Shown here in pieces: positions 41,464 through 43,360 of a stretch of DNA of 43,360 nt. The notes beneath the pieces are model-generated. The model was given only the letters and a program-made list of their open reading frames with translations. It had not been told where the DNA came from and did no database searches. The stretch is from NCBI GenBank assembly GCA_023270055.1, contig JAGDYB010000004.1, positions 1 through 43,360 of the forward strand, written 5' to 3'. Within the stretch, counting starts at the first letter, position 1; every line of letters starts with the position of its first letter. Source of the stretch: Microcaldota archaeon. Lineage in GTDB: Archaea; Micrarchaeota; Micrarchaeia; Micrarchaeales; CABMGC01. Position numbers and translations under genes: made by a program.

Positions 41464-41550
41464 ATTATCACCCCTATAATATATACGCTTTTGAAATTTT
41501 TAAATTTTTTTGTCCGGTATAAAAGGTGCGCAGGCCGAATGCGGCTAAAC

Positions 41551-41560
41551 ATATTTATAT
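41551..41560 (+). promoter_or_regulatory. TATA box of the EamA transporter gene
   Basis: ATATTTATAT is centred 26 bases before ATG 41582, so the message should be leaderless. Confidence 0.6.
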
Positions 41561-41581
41561 ATTCAAGCGCCAAAAATCCTT

Positions 41582-42541
41582 ATGCGCGCCGGATTCGAAT
41601 ATACTCACAACTTTTCATTCATTGTCATCGTTGGCATTCTGGTTTCTATAGCCAATGCGATATGGGGCATGCTCCTTTCGATAGCGGTGACAAGGAACGG
41701 CAATTTTGCCCTCACCGCCGAAGCCATGACTGTCGGACTCATCGTCGTGCCGCTGCTGGTTGTGCTCTACAAGCGCGCCAAGCTCAACCTCTCATTTTAT
41801 CCAATAATGGCTGGCATATTCTATGGCGTCTCGAACGCCCTGCTGCTCAGCATATTCAATTACCAGAATTCAGCCATAATCTACTCGCTGGTGGCGCCGA
41901 CGATAGTTGTCTTTATAGCCATGCAAATAATTGTAAAAAAACAGAAAATACCAAGAAAGTCGCTTGTTAGGCTTGTCCTTGGCGGCATTGCGGCCGGCGC
42001 AGGCTTCATATTGATCTCAGTTGCAAATATAAACCTTTACACAATAAGCACATACGACATACTGCTCTCGTTGCTGCTTATTCTCCTTTATGGCGTATCT
42101 GGATTTCTCTTCGCAGAGACCGGACTGAGAAGCAGGGAAACTTCGCCGTCGCTCCTTACCATGGACATATTCGAAGGCGTGGCCATATTGCCGTTCATGT
42201 TTTTCAGTGCGCACGTATATGTCTTTTCCGGCCTTTCCTATGCCCTGCTTGCGGGCGTAATAGTGGCGCTTGGAACTTACGCAAGCTTTGCCGTATTCAG
42301 AACGCTGCAGAATAGCAGCAAAACCATATCATACTCTTCCATACTCTACATTCTTGCAGATTCGGACATACTTTTCCTTGCTTTGCTATACGAGATTTTC
42401 GTGCACGCACTGAGTGTTTATACCATATTCGGCATACTGTTTATCGCCATTTCAATATGGTACATGTCGAAGGAATCTGACAAGGCGTTCATGATAGAGC
42501 AGGAGGCAATTGGCGCAAGATACAGGGGCAAAAAATTCTAG
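41582..42541 (+). CDS. EamA/DMT family transporter, full length
   Basis: A 319-residue membrane protein with about ten TM segments in two EamA repeats (FIVIVGILVSIANAIWGMLLS at the start; LVLGGIAAGAGFILISVANI closing repeat one; TIFGILFIAISIWYM closing repeat two). The DMT superfamily exports or imports small metabolites; the substrate is unknown. The C-terminal 25 residues are charged and cytoplasmic. Compare the split half-size pair at 13113-13818. Confidence 0.88.
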   Translation: MRAGFEYTHNFSFIVIVGILVSIANAIWGMLLSIAVTRNGNFALTAEAMTVGLIVVPLLVVLYKRAKLNLSFYPIMAGIFYGVSNALLLSIFNYQNSAIIYSLVAPTIVVFIAMQIIVKKQKIPRKSLVRLVLGGIAAGAGFILISVANINLYTISTYDILLSLLLILLYGVSGFLFAETGLRSRETSPSLLTMDIFEGVAILPFMFFSAHVYVFSGLSYALLAGVIVALGTYASFAVFRTLQNSSKTISYSSILYILADSDILFLALLYEIFVHALSVYTIFGILFIAISIWYMSKESDKAFMIEQEAIGARYRGKKF

Positions 42542-42682
42542 ATGCGGCAGTCGCGATGCTGACGGCGCCTTTTCGAAAAACAAAAGCAAACAAAAACAAA
42601 TATATAGCTAGCCTGCGTTATTTCACATGTAATATAATTAGAGCGATTTTTGTTGGAACGTGTTGAAACAGGTGAAATTTGA

Positions 42683-43000
42683 ATGGCAAAGATTTTGGTA
42701 GTTATAGTGAGTAGCGAAGACGAGAAGATAAATGTGGCATTGAATTTCGCGAAAAGACAGTCAGAAGCGGGGCACGACATTCGCGTCATACTATTTGGCC
42801 CAAGCGAGGCGAAGGTAGCAGGCAGCGAAGAGCTCATGAAAAAGTTCGGAGAGCTTGGCGCGATAAGGCCAAAAGCGTGCGTGTATGTGGCGAAAGGCGC
42901 AGCAGTAGACGGCAAACTTGGCAAAAACTTCGAGCTGTTGCCAGCAGGACAGTATATAACAAAAAGCATCGAGGAGGGCTACCAGACAATATCGTTTTGA
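42683..43000 (+). CDS. DsrE-like small protein
   Basis: A 105-residue alpha/beta protein: AKILVVIVSSEDEKINVALNFAKR (first strand and helix), HDIRVILFGPSEAKVAG, KACVYVAKGAAVDG, and an ending EGYQTISF. The pattern fits the DsrE/DsrF-like family, whose best-known members relay sulfur. The single Cys in KACVYVAKGA sits where some family members have a functional Cys. The start is ATG 42683 with AGGTGA seven bases before it; a TATA-like GTAATATAATT is at 42629-42639, so the mRNA has a short leader. Confidence 0.68.
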   Translation: MAKILVVIVSSEDEKINVALNFAKRQSEAGHDIRVILFGPSEAKVAGSEELMKKFGELGAIRPKACVYVAKGAAVDGKLGKNFELLPAGQYITKSIEEGYQTISF

Positions 43001-43157
43001 GCGCTCTAAGCAAACAAGGCCTTTAGGCAAACAGATTGGGTTAAACGACATTCAATCGTATCCTTGCGAGCACCGCGGCGCAATCACTTGCAAAGCGCAG
43101 ATTAACAAAACCAGAGTAATATTTTTATACCAAGAGTGATCTAGAAGCTGTTGTGGT

Positions 43158-43360
43158 ATGATGGTTCATGCAGTAAAAACAAGCAGAGAAGATAGCAGTA
43201 CGGCTGTAAGCCTAGATAGAATAGAGGCACAAGTAGAGATTATGAGGAAGCTTGACTCATTCAGCAAAAAGCTAGACACCATAGGAAAGGAAGATCTTCT
43301 GAACAGCATTCCAGAGTGGCTTGCACTTGCAGCAGCAGCGCACGTGACGCTTGCTTATTG
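43158..43360 (+). CDS. Uncharacterised protein, cut by the right edge
   Basis: An open frame from ATG 43158 (a second ATG follows directly) to the window end, 67 codons. It begins MMVHAVKTSREDSSTAVSL, continues with a predicted helix (RIEAQVEIMRKLDSFSKKLDTIGKEDLL) and reaches a more hydrophobic part (PEWLALAAAAHVTLAY). A TATA-like ATTTTTATAC at 43121-43130 lies 32 bases upstream. Too little is visible to assign a family. Confidence 0.6.
   Translation, partial: MMVHAVKTSREDSSTAVSLDRIEAQVEIMRKLDSFSKKLDTIGKEDLLNSIPEWLALAAAAHVTLAY

Overview
The window is archaeal DNA and most resembles a small-genome DPANN lineage of the Micrarchaeota/ARMAN type. It has aIF6, aIF5B, L31e, L39e and S19e, Rpo11, LonB, an RFC small subunit, Top6A, archaeal-type IleRS, GatDE and an intron-bearing tRNA. 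Many genes have a TATA box about 26 bases before the start codon, which implies leaderless mRNAs. The lineage is inferred from gene content and protein style, because no database could be searched.

1-2.4 kb: the 5' end of a divergent 16S rRNA gene (minus strand) with its own promoter, then an operon rpo11 > DUF99 > small zinc-knuckle protein (minus), then a 461-base gap that may encode a small RNA. 2.4-5.5 kb: lonB and an orphan top6A (plus). 5.6-10.8 kb: a classic archaeal translation/targeting cluster read leftward (S19e > PDCD5 > L39e > L31e > aIF6 > prefoldin alpha > ftsY), followed by a type IV pilus/secretion ATPase.

10.9-17.6 kb: an ABC-2 exporter (ATPase + permease), small membrane proteins, two half-size EamA-like transporters on the minus strand, and a tight plus-strand operon of a 2-TM protein, topA, DUF72 and a minimal TrmI. 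17.6-26.5 kb: mostly minus strand, with a HAD nucleotidase, rfcS, a MiaB-like methylthiotransferase, ileS under an unusual repeat-rich promoter, and pyrD-pyrC. A zinc-ribbon gene sits on the plus strand.

26.6-32 kb: a pilin-like protein, a CDP-alcohol phosphatidyltransferase whose 5' end looks broken or non-canonical, gatD-gatE (transamidation of Glu-tRNA(Gln)) and an AIM24-like protein. 32-34.4 kb: the most unusual locus, a membrane-spanning winged-helix protein with a large, glycosylation-rich and Cys-rich exterior, coupled by a 4-base overlap to an unrecognised protein with a HEx4H motif. 34.5-43.4 kb: infB and ndk (divergent), a MIP18-family gene, a 1005-residue surface beta-helix protein built of four repeated modules, tRNA-Thr(CGU) with a 35-base intron, a decayed tnpB, hsp20, an EamA transporter, a DsrE-like protein and a gene cut by the window edge.

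Most genes are core information processing (translation, tRNA modification, DNA topology, clamp loading, protein folding and targeting). The accessory content is mainly cell-surface: pilin, export ATPase, beta-helix protein, membrane regulator and transporters. No CRISPR array and no intact transposon were seen.
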